From the NCBI GenBank assembly GCA_030747595.1, contig JASLKK010000001.1, positions 124,001-188,000 on the forward strand: 64,000 nt of DNA. The letters are read 5' to 3'. This stretch comes from Acidimicrobiales bacterium. Its GTDB lineage: Bacteria; Actinomycetota; Acidimicrobiia; Acidimicrobiales; MedAcidi-G1. The notes below the pieces were generated by a model. That model was not told the origin of the DNA, did not search any database, and saw nothing but the letters and a program-made list of their open reading frames with translations. The translations under genes were made by a program, and so were the position numbers. This document shows positions 20,196 to 28,955 of this stretch, piece by piece (position 1 is the first letter of the stretch; each line of letters begins with the position of its first letter).

Positions 20196-21641
20196 ATGCC
20201 GACCATGACGACCTACCCGGAGTTGCAGATCTACATCGACGGCGCGTGGCGGACGACCGCTACGGATTTGCCGGTCATCGACCCGGCAACAGAGCACGTG
20301 ATTGGCCGGGTCCCCGTTGCCGGTTCCACCGACCTCGATGACGCCCTGGCCGCTGCGGCGGCCGGTTTCGAGGTGTGGCGAGCCACGCCGCCCCGGGAAC
20401 GGGCCACCCTCATCGTGGCCGCGGCAGCCCTCATGCGGGCCCGTCAGGAGGAGATCGCCCACGCCATCACCCTTGAAAACGGGAAGCCACTCGTTGATGC
20501 GCGTGCCGAGGTGATTCGGGGCGCCGAGTTCTTCGAATGGGATGCCGGCGAGGCGATGCGAACCTACGGCCGGGTCATACCGAGCGGTCCGGACGTTAAG
20601 CACGTCGTCCACCACCAGCCCATCGGACCAGTCGCCGCGTTTTCACCCTGGAACTTCCCGTTCAGCCAGCCGGCCCGCAAGGTGGCCGGCGCTCTGGCGT
20701 CGGGGTGCTCGATCATCCTCAAGTCCGCCGAGGAGACACCGGCCGGTGCCATGCACATCGCCCGGGCCTTCCATGACGCGGGGCTCCCACCGGGCGTGCT
20801 GAACCTGGTGTTCGGCGTGCCGGCGGACATCTCCGAGCACCTGATCGCCAGCGACGTGATCCGATTGGTGGCCTTCACCGGGTCAACGGTCGTGGGGCGT
20901 CACCTCACCGGCATGGCGTCGGACCACATGACATCGGTCCTGATGGAACTCGGCGGACATGCGCCGGTCATTGTCTGCGAGGACACCGACGTCGAAGCTG
21001 CCGCGACCACCTCGGCCATCCGGGCCATGCGAAACGCCGGCCAGGTATGTACGTCACCCACCCGCTTCTTCGTCCACGAGGCCGTCTACGAGCAGTTCCT
21101 CGACGTGATCACCCGCCGGTGCGAGAGGACCGTGGTGGGTTCGGGCCTGGAGTCCGGTGTCGAGATGGGTCCGGTGGCCAATGATCGACGCCTAGCCTCG
21201 GTGGGCGACCTGGTTGCCGACGCGTGTGCCGCCGGAGGCACCTTGACCACCGGCGGCCACCGGATCGGCGACACCGGCTACTTCTACGAGCCGACGGTGC
21301 TGGCCGACGTGCCCGACCATGCCCGGATCATGCAGGAGGAACCCTTCGGACCGGTGGCCATCGTGAATCCGGTCGACTCGCTGGACACGGCCATCGAGCG
21401 GGCCAACTCGGTGCCCTTCGGACTGGCTGCCTACGGCTTCACCAACCGGGCAGACCATGTGGACCGCATGGTCGACCGTGTGGAGGCCGGCAACCTCTCG
21501 ATCAACATGCTCGAGGCGTCGCTTCCCGAGACACCGTTCGGCGGCGTGAAGTCAAGTGGGTACGGCCGTGAAGGCGGCACCGAGGGCCTCCACCACTACA
21601 TGGTGGTCAAGAACGTCTCTCACAGCATCCCCATCATCTGA
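20196..21641 (+). CDS. NAD(P)-dependent aldehyde dehydrogenase of the kynurenine operon
   Basis: Oxidises an aldehyde to the acid. 481 residues; catalytic C285 (AGQVCTSPTRFF) and general base E251 (MELGGHAPV) are intact; the fold resembles succinate-semialdehyde dehydrogenases. In the meta-cleavage branch of tryptophan degradation a 2-aminomuconate semialdehyde dehydrogenase is expected, but the decarboxylase that would make its substrate is not in the window, so that assignment is only a possibility. ATG at 20196 with GAGAG upstream; ATG 20205 also possible. Confidence 0.88.
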   Translation: MPTMTTYPELQIYIDGAWRTTATDLPVIDPATEHVIGRVPVAGSTDLDDALAAAAAGFEVWRATPPRERATLIVAAAALMRARQEEIAHAITLENGKPLVDARAEVIRGAEFFEWDAGEAMRTYGRVIPSGPDVKHVVHHQPIGPVAAFSPWNFPFSQPARKVAGALASGCSIILKSAEETPAGAMHIARAFHDAGLPPGVLNLVFGVPADISEHLIASDVIRLVAFTGSTVVGRHLTGMASDHMTSVLMELGGHAPVIVCEDTDVEAAATTSAIRAMRNAGQVCTSPTRFFVHEAVYEQFLDVITRRCERTVVGSGLESGVEMGPVANDRRLASVGDLVADACAAGGTLTTGGHRIGDTGYFYEPTVLADVPDHARIMQEEPFGPVAIVNPVDSLDTAIERANSVPFGLAAYGFTNRADHVDRMVDRVEAGNLSINMLEASLPETPFGGVKSSGYGREGGTEGLHHYMVVKNVSHSIPII

Positions 21642-21661
21642 GGCGGACTGGAGCACACGAC

Positions 21662-22615
21662 ATGGACTACGGCAGAAGCGACGCTAAGGCGTACGCCCGT
21701 GAGCACATGAAGGGCATCTGGGCTGCGGCCCTCATGCCGTTTACCGGGGACCTCCGCATCGACGAGGACGGCTTCCGCGAGAACGTCCGGCACTGGACCG
21801 AAGACCTCGGCATCGAAGGCCTCTTCGTGGCCGGCAAGCAGGGCGAGTTCTTCTCGATGTCGGTCGATGAACGCAAGCGGTCATTCGAACTGGCCGTCGA
21901 AGCGACCCGGGGACGGGGCCACACGATCATGTCGTGCTCGGACCAGAACATGGACGTGGTCATCGACCTAGCCCGCCACGCAGCCGACGTGGGGGCCGAC
22001 TACATCGTCGTACATGCGCCGGCGCTGCACTTCCACTCGGCCCGTGACGAGACGCTGCTGGGCTACTACCGGGCAATCGCCGAACAGGTTGACATCGGCA
22101 TCGCCCTGTGGAGCCACCCCGATAGCGGCTACCTGATGTCGCCGGAACTGTGCAACCGTCTGGCCGACATCGAGACCGTGGTGGCCATCAAGTACAGCGT
22201 GCCCCGGCCGCTGTACTCGGAGCTCACGGCCCTAGCTTCGGACCGCATCCAGGTAAGCACTGCGTCGGAAGACGAATGGCTCGACAACATCCTGGAACTG
22301 GACTGGCGGCTCTACCTGTGCTCGTCGCCCCCCTTCCTGCTCCAGACGGCGACGGACCGACGGATGCACGACTACACCCGGGCGGCCTTCGAGGGGCGAG
22401 CCGACGACGCACGATCGATCAGCGCCAGCCTCGATCCGGTGCGGGCCGCCCTTAAGGGCACCCGGCCGGCAGAGAAGCCCCATGCCCACCAGAAATACTG
22501 GCAGGAGTTGCTCGGTCAGGTCGGCGGCCGGGTCCGGGGGCCGCTGCTAGAGCTGACCGAGGACGAGAAGCGGATCACCCGCGAGGCGTTCGAGCAGTGC
22601 GGCCTGGGGTCCTAA
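21662..22615 (+). CDS. DapA-family (DHDPS/N-acetylneuraminate lyase superfamily) lyase
   Basis: 317-residue TIM-barrel class I aldolase or hydratase. The Schiff-base lysine is K177 (VVAIKYSVP). Two usual active-site elements are altered: GTTGE is GKQGEF (58-63), and the YNxPxRTG strand is WSHPDSGYLMS (150-160), so the catalytic tyrosine of dihydrodipicolinate synthase is missing. It is therefore unlikely to make dihydrodipicolinate. It lies 20 bases after the aldehyde dehydrogenase and 11 before aspartate dehydrogenase, and probably acts on the same catabolic or NAD-related route. Exact reaction unknown. Confidence 0.8.
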   Translation: MDYGRSDAKAYAREHMKGIWAAALMPFTGDLRIDEDGFRENVRHWTEDLGIEGLFVAGKQGEFFSMSVDERKRSFELAVEATRGRGHTIMSCSDQNMDVVIDLARHAADVGADYIVVHAPALHFHSARDETLLGYYRAIAEQVDIGIALWSHPDSGYLMSPELCNRLADIETVVAIKYSVPRPLYSELTALASDRIQVSTASEDEWLDNILELDWRLYLCSSPPFLLQTATDRRMHDYTRAAFEGRADDARSISASLDPVRAALKGTRPAEKPHAHQKYWQELLGQVGGRVRGPLLELTEDEKRITREAFEQCGLGS

Positions 22616-22626
22616 CCGGGTCGACG

Positions 22627-23433
22627 ATGGCTGTCGCGGAATCCCATCGGGTCGTCTTCGTGGGATGGGGGTCGATCGCCCGGGCCACCGTCCAGTTCCT
22701 AGGTGAGGACCCGATCGAGGTGGTGGCGGTCGCCGGGAGGTCCGGGACGCCGGTCCCTCCCGACCTGCCCGCCAGCGCCCAGTTGATCACCGACCCCGAT
22801 GAGTTGATCGGATTCCGGCCGGACGTCGTGGTCGAGACTGCTGGACGAGACGCCGTAGGGCTGTGGGGGAGGGCCGCGTTGGAGTTGGGCGCCGATCTGA
22901 TCGTGTCGTCCACCTCTGCTCTCGCGGACGAGGTCTTGCGGGTCGAACTTGAGGAGCTCGCTATCGGGCACGGAGCCCGGGTCGTAGTCCACCCGGGAGC
23001 GTTGGGTGGGGTCGATGCCCTGGCTGCGGCGGCGGCGATGGGCATCGGAGACGTCGAGCATCGGATCGTGAAGCCGCCGGGGGCGTGGCTCGGGACTCCT
23101 GCCGAGGAAGAGTTCGATCTCGGGGCCCTTGACGAGCCAGTGACCATCTTTCGTGGCACGGCTGCCGGGGCGGCGTCCCGGTATCCACGAAACGCCAACG
23201 TGGCGATGACCACCGCTCTGGCCGGGATCGGCCCTGATCAGACAAAGGTCATGCTTGTCGCGGATCCCGCAGCGACCACGAATCGACACGAGATCTCGGT
23301 CAGCGGTGCCTTTGGTCAGCTCACCGTCATGATTGACAACCGGCCGCTCCCGGACAACCCGAAGACGTCCGCCATGGCGGCTTTGAATCTGGCTCGTTGC
23401 ATCCGCAACCGGGTCGAGCCCTTCGTGATCTGA
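22627..23433 (+). CDS. nadX: L-aspartate dehydrogenase
   Basis: Oxidises L-aspartate to iminoaspartate with NAD(P)+, which can feed quinolinate synthase in NAD synthesis. 268 residues from ATG 22627; an earlier in-frame GTG at 22597 overlaps the preceding gene. N-terminal dinucleotide motif GWGSIA; family signatures HPGALGGVDAL, FRGTAAGAASRYP with NANVAMTTALAGIG, and PLPDNPKTSAMAALN near the end. Last gene of the kynurenine operon, giving that operon two possible links to quinolinate: from tryptophan and from aspartate. Confidence 0.88.
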   Translation: MAVAESHRVVFVGWGSIARATVQFLGEDPIEVVAVAGRSGTPVPPDLPASAQLITDPDELIGFRPDVVVETAGRDAVGLWGRAALELGADLIVSSTSALADEVLRVELEELAIGHGARVVVHPGALGGVDALAAAAAMGIGDVEHRIVKPPGAWLGTPAEEEFDLGALDEPVTIFRGTAAGAASRYPRNANVAMTTALAGIGPDQTKVMLVADPAATTNRHEISVSGAFGQLTVMIDNRPLPDNPKTSAMAALNLARCIRNRVEPFVI

Positions 23434-23434
23434 C

Positions 23435-23449
23435 AGCGGGCCGCCCGCT
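23435..23449. terminator. hairpin between convergent aspartate dehydrogenase and thiolase genes
   Basis: AGCGGG (23435-23440), CCG loop, CCCGCT (23444-23449): a perfect 6-bp stem directly after the operon's last stop codon. There is no T-tract, so if it terminates it would be weak or factor-assisted. Confidence 0.35.
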
Positions 23450-23471
23450 TCCGGTCCGGCCCAGCCGTGGC

Positions 23472-24674
23472 TCAGCTCAGGCGCTGCACGACCATGGCCA
23501 TGCCCTGGCCGCCGCCCACGCACATGGACTCGACGCCGAACTCCTTGTCGGAGTCCTCGAGGCCGTTGAGCAGCGTGGTCATGATGCGGGCACCGGTCAT
23601 GCCGAACGGATGGCCCAGGGCAATGGCCCCACCGTTCACGTTCAGCTTGTCCAGGTCGATGCCGACCTCGTCGGCCGACGGCAGGACCTGAGCCGCGAAG
23701 GCCTCGTTGATCTCGAACAGGTCGATGTCGGCGGCGGTCATGCCGGCCCGGCCGAGGGCTTGACGGATGGCCTCGATGGGGCCGAGGCCCATGATCTCAG
23801 GGCTGAGAGCCGACACGCCGGACGAAATGATGCGGGCCAAGGGCTTGATGCCCAACTCGGCAGCCCGGGTGTCGCTCATGACGACCACCGCAGCGGCGCC
23901 GTCGTTGAGCGGACAGGCGTTGCCAGCCGTGACGGTACCGTCGGGACGGAACACCGGCGAGAGTTGGGACACCTTCTCGTAGGTAGTGCCGGCACGGATG
24001 CCGTCGTCGGAGCTGAACACCGAGCCATCGGGCAGGGTGTAGGGCGTGATTTCCCGTTCGAAGAAGCCACGGACCTGAGCGGCCTCGGCGCGGTTCTGGG
24101 AACGGACACCCCACTCGTCCTGGGCCTGACGGGATACGCCCTTGTGCTCGGCCACGTTCTCAGCCGTCTGGCCCATGGCGATGTAGATGTCGGGCAAACC
24201 GTCGGGATCGGCCCAGGCGCCCGTGCCCTCACCAGTTCGACCCGCGGTGCGGGCTTCGGCGTCGGCGAAGCGGGCGTTGTGGGAGCCGGTGTCCGCAGCA
24301 CCGAACTGGAATCGGCTGACGCACTCCACGCCACCGGAGACGAAGGCGTCACCCTCGCCGGCCCGGATGGCATGCGCAGCCATGCGGATCGTCTGGAGCG
24401 ACGATGAGCAGTAACGGTTCACGGTGGTGCCCGGCGCGTCAAGGCCGGCCAGCAGGCTGGCCACCCGACCCAGGTTGTAGCCCTGCTCGCCGCCCGGCTG
24501 GGCGGTACCCCACATGACGTCCTCAATCTGGTCACGAGGCAGTGCGGGCACCTTGGAGAGCACGTCGTCGATGATGAAGGCGGACAGGTCGTCGGGACGG
24601 GCCTCGACGAGGCCGCCCTTTCCGGCCCGCCCGATGGCGGTGCGACTGGTGGCGACGATGACGGCTTCAGCCAT
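23472..24674 (-). CDS. acetyl-CoA C-acyltransferase (thiolase)
   Basis: Thiolytic cleavage of 3-ketoacyl-CoA, or the reverse condensation. 400 residues. The nucleophile is C89 ([11 protein letters not shown]), the histidine is in [12 protein letters not shown] and the second cysteine in [11 protein letters not shown] near the C-terminus. The family includes steroid and fatty-acid degradative thiolases; the sequence does not closely recall FadA5 or FadA6, so the substrate is not assigned. A possible -10 TAGAAT (24733-24738, minus strand) and a CAGGAG ribosome site precede the ATG, so it may have its own promoter although it follows two co-directional genes. Confidence 0.92.
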   Translation of the reverse strand: MAEAVIVATSRTAIGRAGKGGLVEARPDDLSAFIIDDVLSKVPALPRDQIEDVMWGTAQPGGEQGYNLGRVASLLAGLDAPGTTVNRYCSSSLQTIRMAAHAIRAGEGDAFVSGGVECVSRFQFGAADTGSHNARFADAEARTAGRTGEGTGAWADPDGLPDIYIAMGQTAENVAEHKGVSRQAQDEWGVRSQNRAEAAQVRGFFEREITPYTLPDGSVFSSDDGIRAGTTYEKVSQLSPVFRPDGTVTAGNACPLNDGAAAVVVMSDTRAAELGIKPLARIISSGVSALSPEIMGLGPIEAIRQALGRAGMTAADIDLFEINEAFAAQVLPSADEVGIDLDKLNVNGGAIALGHPFGMTGARIMTTLLNGLEDSDKEFGVESMCVGGGQGMAMVVQRLS

Positions 24675-24759
24675 GGGACTGGGCTCCTGCTTGATGGGGA
24701 TCGGGTCCGGTGGGTTACCGGCCGGCGATTCGATTCTACCCGTGGCCCTGGGTGCCGGC

Positions 24760-24774
24760 CCCAGCCGGGCTGGG
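24760..24774 (-). terminator. hairpin between O-methyltransferase and thiolase genes
   Basis: CCCAGC, three-base loop, GCTGGG: a perfect 6-bp GC-rich stem in the 136-base gap after the O-methyltransferase stop codon. It lacks a T-tract. Weak candidate terminator or processing site. Confidence 0.3.
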
Positions 24775-24810
24775 CTGTTGAGATGGGGTCCGGATTGCGT
24801 GCCTTCGGGC

Positions 24811-25467
24811 TCAGGCCCGCCGGACCAGCGTCAGCCCGTCGCCGACGGACAGCATGACCACCTTGACCCGGTCGTCGGCGACGATCCGGTCGTTGAGCGC
24901 CCGAAGCGCCACGGTGTCGTCGTCGTCGGCCGCTGGGTCGAGCACCTTGCCGGCCCACAGGACGTTGTCGATGGCCAACAGGCCGTGAGGTGAGAGGCGG
25001 GGGACGAGTTCCTCGTAGTAGGCGAGGTAACCGGTCTTGTCGGCATCGATGAAGGCGAAGTCCACCACCGCGTCGCCCAGCCCCTTCAGCGTCTGAAGCG
25101 CCGGGGCGATGACCAGGTCGATCCGGTCGTCGATACCGGCCATCGCCCAGTGGGTCCGGGCGATGGCCGTCCACTCGTCGGACACGTCACAACACAAAAG
25201 GCGAGCGCCGGGAGGCAACGCTCGGGCGATGGCCAACGACGACGAACCGGTGAAGGTCCCGACCTCGACCGCCAGTGTGGGGCGGATGGCCTGCACCAGC
25301 GTGGAGAGCAGGGCGGCCTGGTCGTCGGCCACCTGCATCCGGGCCCATGGACCGAGCGCCGCGGTGGCCTCGGTGAGCAACCGACGGACCGGGTCGGTTG
25401 GAGTGGTGTGGGCGATGACGTAGTCGTGGAGTGCGTCATCCAGAAAGAAGGATCGATGGTCGGCCAT
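24811..25467 (-). CDS. SAM-dependent O-methyltransferase (class I, COMT type)
   Basis: 218 residues from ATG 25467, which has GAGGAAA upstream; the open frame extends 30 codons further into the neighbouring gene. SAM-binding motif I is VEVGTFTGSSSLAIA, motif II LLCCDVSDEW, and the divalent-metal region reads VDFAFIDADKTGYLAYYEE, as in cation-dependent catechol or caffeoyl-CoA methyltransferases. Substrate unknown. Ten bases after the amidohydrolase stop, so probably cotranscribed with it. Confidence 0.88.
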   Translation of the reverse strand: MADHRSFFLDDALHDYVIAHTTPTDPVRRLLTEATAALGPWARMQVADDQAALLSTLVQAIRPTLAVEVGTFTGSSSLAIARALPPGARLLCCDVSDEWTAIARTHWAMAGIDDRIDLVIAPALQTLKGLGDAVVDFAFIDADKTGYLAYYEELVPRLSPHGLLAIDNVLWAGKVLDPAADDDDTVALRALNDRIVADDRVKVVMLSVGDGLTLVRRA

Positions 25468-25477
25468 GTGCGTTTCC

Positions 25478-27202
25478 TCAGCGGCTGTCGGTGCCGCTAC
25501 GCAGCACCCGTCCGGGACGGTATTTGGTGAACGCTCCGTCGGCCACCACAGGCACACCGGCTACCAGAACGTCGTCGATACCGGTGGCGCCGGCGTAGAG
25601 GCGGGCCGCTCCGCCGGGCAGATCGGGGCGCATGGCGACCGGGTCGGAGTCCACGATGTCCTCGTCGATCAGGATCACGTCGGCGTGGGCACCCTCGACG
25701 AGGCGGCCACGGTCCACCAGGCCGTACAGGTCAGCCTGGACGGCGGTCATCCGGTGGATCGCCTCCTCCAGGGAGAGCAGCCCATGCTGGCGGACCGGCT
25801 CAGCGAGCACCCGGGTGGGGTAGTTGAAGGTGGCCAGCAGGTCGAGGTGGGCTCCGGCGTCCGATGCACCAATGACCGCCCGGCCATCGCGCCAGATGTC
25901 GATCCGGGCCTGCCAGTCGGCAACAGAGGCCGGTACGTCGGGCCGTCCAAACGAGGTCAGGAGGTCGTCGGCCAGACAGATGTCGAGTAGGGCGTCGAAC
26001 TCGCCGCAACCCCGCTCCGCAGCGATGTCGGCCACCGTGCGACCATCGCACCCGTCGTTCTCAGGCGCAACGGTGTCGAAGATGGTCATGGCGCCCCAGT
26101 TGGCCAGCCGTCGGAACGGATGGTCACCCTGAGCCAGATCGTCGAGGCGTCGGCGTTCGGCTGGGTCGGCCAGCACCCGCTTCTTCTCCTCGTGGGGGAG
26201 GAACATGACCTCGGCCCAGCCGGGGATGGCGTCCAGCACGAAGCCGCTGGCCATCGAGAATCGGGCGGCGATGACCATGGGGATGGTGAGGGCTACCACG
26301 CGGCCGCCCCGTTCAGCGGCGTAGGACGACGCCTCCAACTTCTCGAAACATTCGTCGATGGTGGAGGCGGTGACCTGCATGACGTTCCAGTTGACCTGGC
26401 GGCCGCCGGCGGCCAGAGACATGTCGCAGAGCAGGGATTTCGATTCGTCGTCCGTTGGCCCGCCCGCAGCGGCCAGCATCTCGAGGCTGGTGCCGGGGTA
26501 GTCGACGAGCACCGAACAGAGGGCGAGTACTTCGTTCCGGGAGGCGTGCCGACTGGGGACCGGTCGCCCTTCGGCGTCATTGTGGGTGGTCGACCATGTC
26601 GACGAGAAACCCATGGCGCCGGCCGACAGGCCGTCGCTGAGCAGGGCGGCCATGGCGTCCAACTCCGCATCGGTGGCCTCGCGTCCAGTGGCTTCGTCGC
26701 CCATGACGACCCGTCGTATAGCCGAGTGGCCGACCTTGAAGCCGGCGTTGACAGCTAGGAGCGGGTCGACGGCATCGAGGTACTCGGCGGTGGTCCGCCA
26801 GTTCCACGGCACGCCTTCGCGGAGCGACTCCAAGGGCATGCCCTCGACGCGCGAGAGCATCCGCATGAGGTACTCGCCGTCGGCCGGATTGTCGGACAGC
26901 GGCGCGATCGTGAAGCCACAGTTCCCCCCGATGACCGTGGTGACCCCATGCAGAGGTGAAGGGCTAAGCGTGCCGTCCCAGAAGACCTGGGCGTCGTAGT
27001 GGGTGTGGACGTCAATGAACCCCGGACAGACAGCCCGCCCATTGGCCTCCAGTACGGTGCGGGCCACCTCGTCGGGTGATGTGCCCCCAATGTCGGGGCC
27101 AATGGCGGTGATTCGACCGTCGGTGATGGCCACGTTGGCTAGTCGGCGTTCTTCGCCCGTTCCGTCGACCACCCAGCCACCCCGGATCAACACGTCGTAC
27201 AT
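25478..27202 (-). CDS. N-acyl-D-amino-acid deacylase-like metal-dependent amidohydrolase
   Basis: 574 residues. An N-terminal beta-sandwich segment is followed by the metal motif CPGFIDVHTHYD (H66, H68) and QVFWDGTLSPSPLHGVTTV with GNCGFTIAPL, hallmarks of the D-aminoacylase subgroup of the amidohydrolase superfamily. Members of this group have been shown or proposed to act on N-acyl-D-amino acids, dipeptides and related amides; many environmental homologues are uncharacterised. A TACGGT box eight bases before the ATG suggests a leaderless start, divergent from the aldehyde dehydrogenase promoter with its palindrome. Confidence 0.85.
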   Translation of the reverse strand: MYDVLIRGGWVVDGTGEERRLANVAITDGRITAIGPDIGGTSPDEVARTVLEANGRAVCPGFIDVHTHYDAQVFWDGTLSPSPLHGVTTVIGGNCGFTIAPLSDNPADGEYLMRMLSRVEGMPLESLREGVPWNWRTTAEYLDAVDPLLAVNAGFKVGHSAIRRVVMGDEATGREATDAELDAMAALLSDGLSAGAMGFSSTWSTTHNDAEGRPVPSRHASRNEVLALCSVLVDYPGTSLEMLAAAGGPTDDESKSLLCDMSLAAGGRQVNWNVMQVTASTIDECFEKLEASSYAAERGGRVVALTIPMVIAARFSMASGFVLDAIPGWAEVMFLPHEEKKRVLADPAERRRLDDLAQGDHPFRRLANWGAMTIFDTVAPENDGCDGRTVADIAAERGCGEFDALLDICLADDLLTSFGRPDVPASVADWQARIDIWRDGRAVIGASDAGAHLDLLATFNYPTRVLAEPVRQHGLLSLEEAIHRMTAVQADLYGLVDRGRLVEGAHADVILIDEDIVDSDPVAMRPDLPGGAARLYAGATGIDDVLVAGVPVVADGAFTKYRPGRVLRSGTDSR

Positions 27203-27254
27203 GGCTCGGGACCGTAGTCAGCATGCCGGTGGGGGACCGCACGCGGCCCATCGG

Positions 27255-27286
27255 TACGATGACCGTACGACCTGACGGACCGTCAG
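27255..27286 (+). promoter_or_regulatory. promoter -10 and palindromic operator upstream of aldehyde dehydrogenase
   Basis: TACGAT (27255-27260) is a likely -10 box. CTGACGGACCGTCAG (27272-27286) is an inverted repeat with 7-bp arms around a single central base, starting 12 bases after the last base of the hexamer. The identical 15-mer occurs at 44556 with the same distance to a TANNNT box, and again at 48942. A TetR-type repressor site is the simplest reading. Confidence 0.75.
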
Positions 27287-27304
27287 AGGCGATCGAAACG
27301 GTTG

Positions 27305-27341
27305 CCGGGAACAGGTTCCGGGAACAGGTTCCGGGAACAGG
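27305..27341 (+). repeat. tandem 13-bp repeat with internal inverted repeats
   Basis: The unit CCGGGAACAGGTT is repeated twice exactly (27305-27317, 27318-27330) with a third partial copy (27331-27341). Each junction contains GGAAC-AG-GTTCC, an inverted repeat. It lies in the 5' leader between the palindromic operator and the ribosome site AGGAGG of the aldehyde dehydrogenase, and may be a second operator, an RNA stem-loop series, or slippage-derived repeat. Confidence 0.7.
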
Positions 27342-27360
27342 CAGTAGGAGGCCAGCACCC

Positions 27361-28833
27361 ATGGGTGACGTCAGGACCATCGACCCCCAGGAGCAGTGGC
27401 GCCTCCTCATCGGCGGCGAGTGGACGGCCACCGCTTCGACCTACGAGATCATCGACCCCAACACCACCAACGTGGTGGGGCACGCCCCGGACGCCACGGT
27501 GGCCGACACCGAGGCGGCGATCGCCGCGGCGAAGGCTGCTCTGCCCGGGTGGGCGGCCACGTCGCCCGCCGAGCGGGGCGCCATGCTCCAGCGCCTGGCA
27601 GACGTGCTCCGCGTTCAGGCCCCGACTTGGTCGGCACTGGTTCAGGCCGAGACCGGGGCGACCATCAACGTCGCCGAGACCATGCAGGTCGGTCCGAACC
27701 TGGCTGATCGCTACGCCCAGTACGCCATTCCCCGTCACCTCGACCGTGCCGAGCTGCCCGTCACCCAGGCGGCTTCGGCCCTCGGACCGGCGGGGCTGGT
27801 TGGTGCCGCGGTGTACCGCCGGCCGGTCGGCGTGGTGGCCTGCATCACCTCGTACAACTTTCCGCTGGTAAACGTGGCCGGCAAGTTGGCCCCCGCTCTA
27901 GCCATGGGCAACACCTGCATCATCAAGCCCGCTCCCCAGGATCCTCTGGCTGTCCTGCGTCTCGGCGAGGCCGTAGTCGAGGCGGGCCTACCTCCGGGAG
28001 TGGTCAACGTCCTGACCTCGTCGGGGACCGAGGCGCCGGCCGCCCTCGTTTCCTCGCCCGACGTGCAGATGGTGAGCTTTACCGGTTCGTCGGCGGTGGG
28101 TGCGCGGATCATGGCCGACGGTGCTTCGTCCATGACCCGGGTCCTCATGGAGTTGGGTGGCAAGGGCGCCTTGGTGATGACCGATGACGTGGACGTGAGC
28201 AAGGCCGTGGGCGCCATCGCCAGCGTGTGGGGCTTTCACAGCGGCCAGATATGCACTGCGCCCACCCGGGTGATCTGCCACCGCAGCAAGGTCGACGAAC
28301 TGGTGTCCACGCTGGGTGCGGTGGCCGGGATGCTGAAGGTGGGCGACGCCACCGAGCGTGACACCCTGGTCGGCCCGCTGGTCAGTGAGGCACAGCGCGA
28401 CAGTGTCGAGTCCTTCATCCGGGGTGGCGTCGACGCCGGGGCCACCCTGGTGTGTGGTGGTGAGCGGCCGGACCTGCCGGGCTACTTCGTGGCGCCCACG
28501 TTGTTGGCTGATTGCACGGCCGACATGCACGCCGTGCGCGAGGAGGCCTTCGGTCCGGTGGTGGTCGTCCTGGCCCACGACGGCGACGACGAGGCGGTGA
28601 GCCTGGCCAACGACTCGGACTACGGGCTCTACAGCTACGTCTACAGCGGCGACAACGCCCGGGCTCTGCAAATCGCCCAGCAAATCCAGACCGGCAACGT
28701 GGCGCTGAACAGCGTGGTCCCGCATCCCGATGCCCCGTTCGGTGGCTTCAAACGCTCCGGCATCGGCCGTGACCGCGGCATCGCCGGACTCGAGGCCTAC
28801 AGCGAGGTGCAGTCGATCTCCTGGTTGGCGTGA
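27361..28833 (+). CDS. aldehyde dehydrogenase (benzaldehyde/vanillin dehydrogenase-like)
   Basis: 490 residues from ATG 27361, which has AGGAGG nine bases upstream; the open frame reaches further back but through the operator and tandem repeat. Catalytic C298 (SGQICTAPTRV) and base E264 (MELGGKGAL) are present, and the cofactor region ITSYNFPLVN is conserved. Similarity is to aromatic or branched aldehyde dehydrogenases. Control by the same regulator as the steroid genes is suggested by the shared 15-bp operator, so a steroid- or terpenoid-derived aldehyde is a reasonable guess. Confidence 0.9.
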   Translation: MGDVRTIDPQEQWRLLIGGEWTATASTYEIIDPNTTNVVGHAPDATVADTEAAIAAAKAALPGWAATSPAERGAMLQRLADVLRVQAPTWSALVQAETGATINVAETMQVGPNLADRYAQYAIPRHLDRAELPVTQAASALGPAGLVGAAVYRRPVGVVACITSYNFPLVNVAGKLAPALAMGNTCIIKPAPQDPLAVLRLGEAVVEAGLPPGVVNVLTSSGTEAPAALVSSPDVQMVSFTGSSAVGARIMADGASSMTRVLMELGGKGALVMTDDVDVSKAVGAIASVWGFHSGQICTAPTRVICHRSKVDELVSTLGAVAGMLKVGDATERDTLVGPLVSEAQRDSVESFIRGGVDAGATLVCGGERPDLPGYFVAPTLLADCTADMHAVREEAFGPVVVVLAHDGDDEAVSLANDSDYGLYSYVYSGDNARALQIAQQIQTGNVALNSVVPHPDAPFGGFKRSGIGRDRGIAGLEAYSEVQSISWLA

Positions 28834-28955
28834 TCCCGGTGGCTTGGTGGGTGGCTGGTCGCTTGATCTGGGGTCGGCAACCGGCGACGACTGGTGTCGT
28901 ACTGGGCGCTGTTGAGCGGCCATACTCGTCTGCGTGGACGACCGGCTGAGTACAC

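Noticed and set aside
23397-24407. Long plus-strand open frame (336 codons) through the thiolase gene
   Set aside because: It is antisense to a fully conserved thiolase, has a GC-rich shadow composition and resembles no protein family.
28834-28955. Possible tRNA(Sec) gene beside the selenoprotein gene
   Set aside because: No T-arm GGTTCRANTCC sequence, no acceptor-stem pairing and no TCA anticodon loop in the gap.
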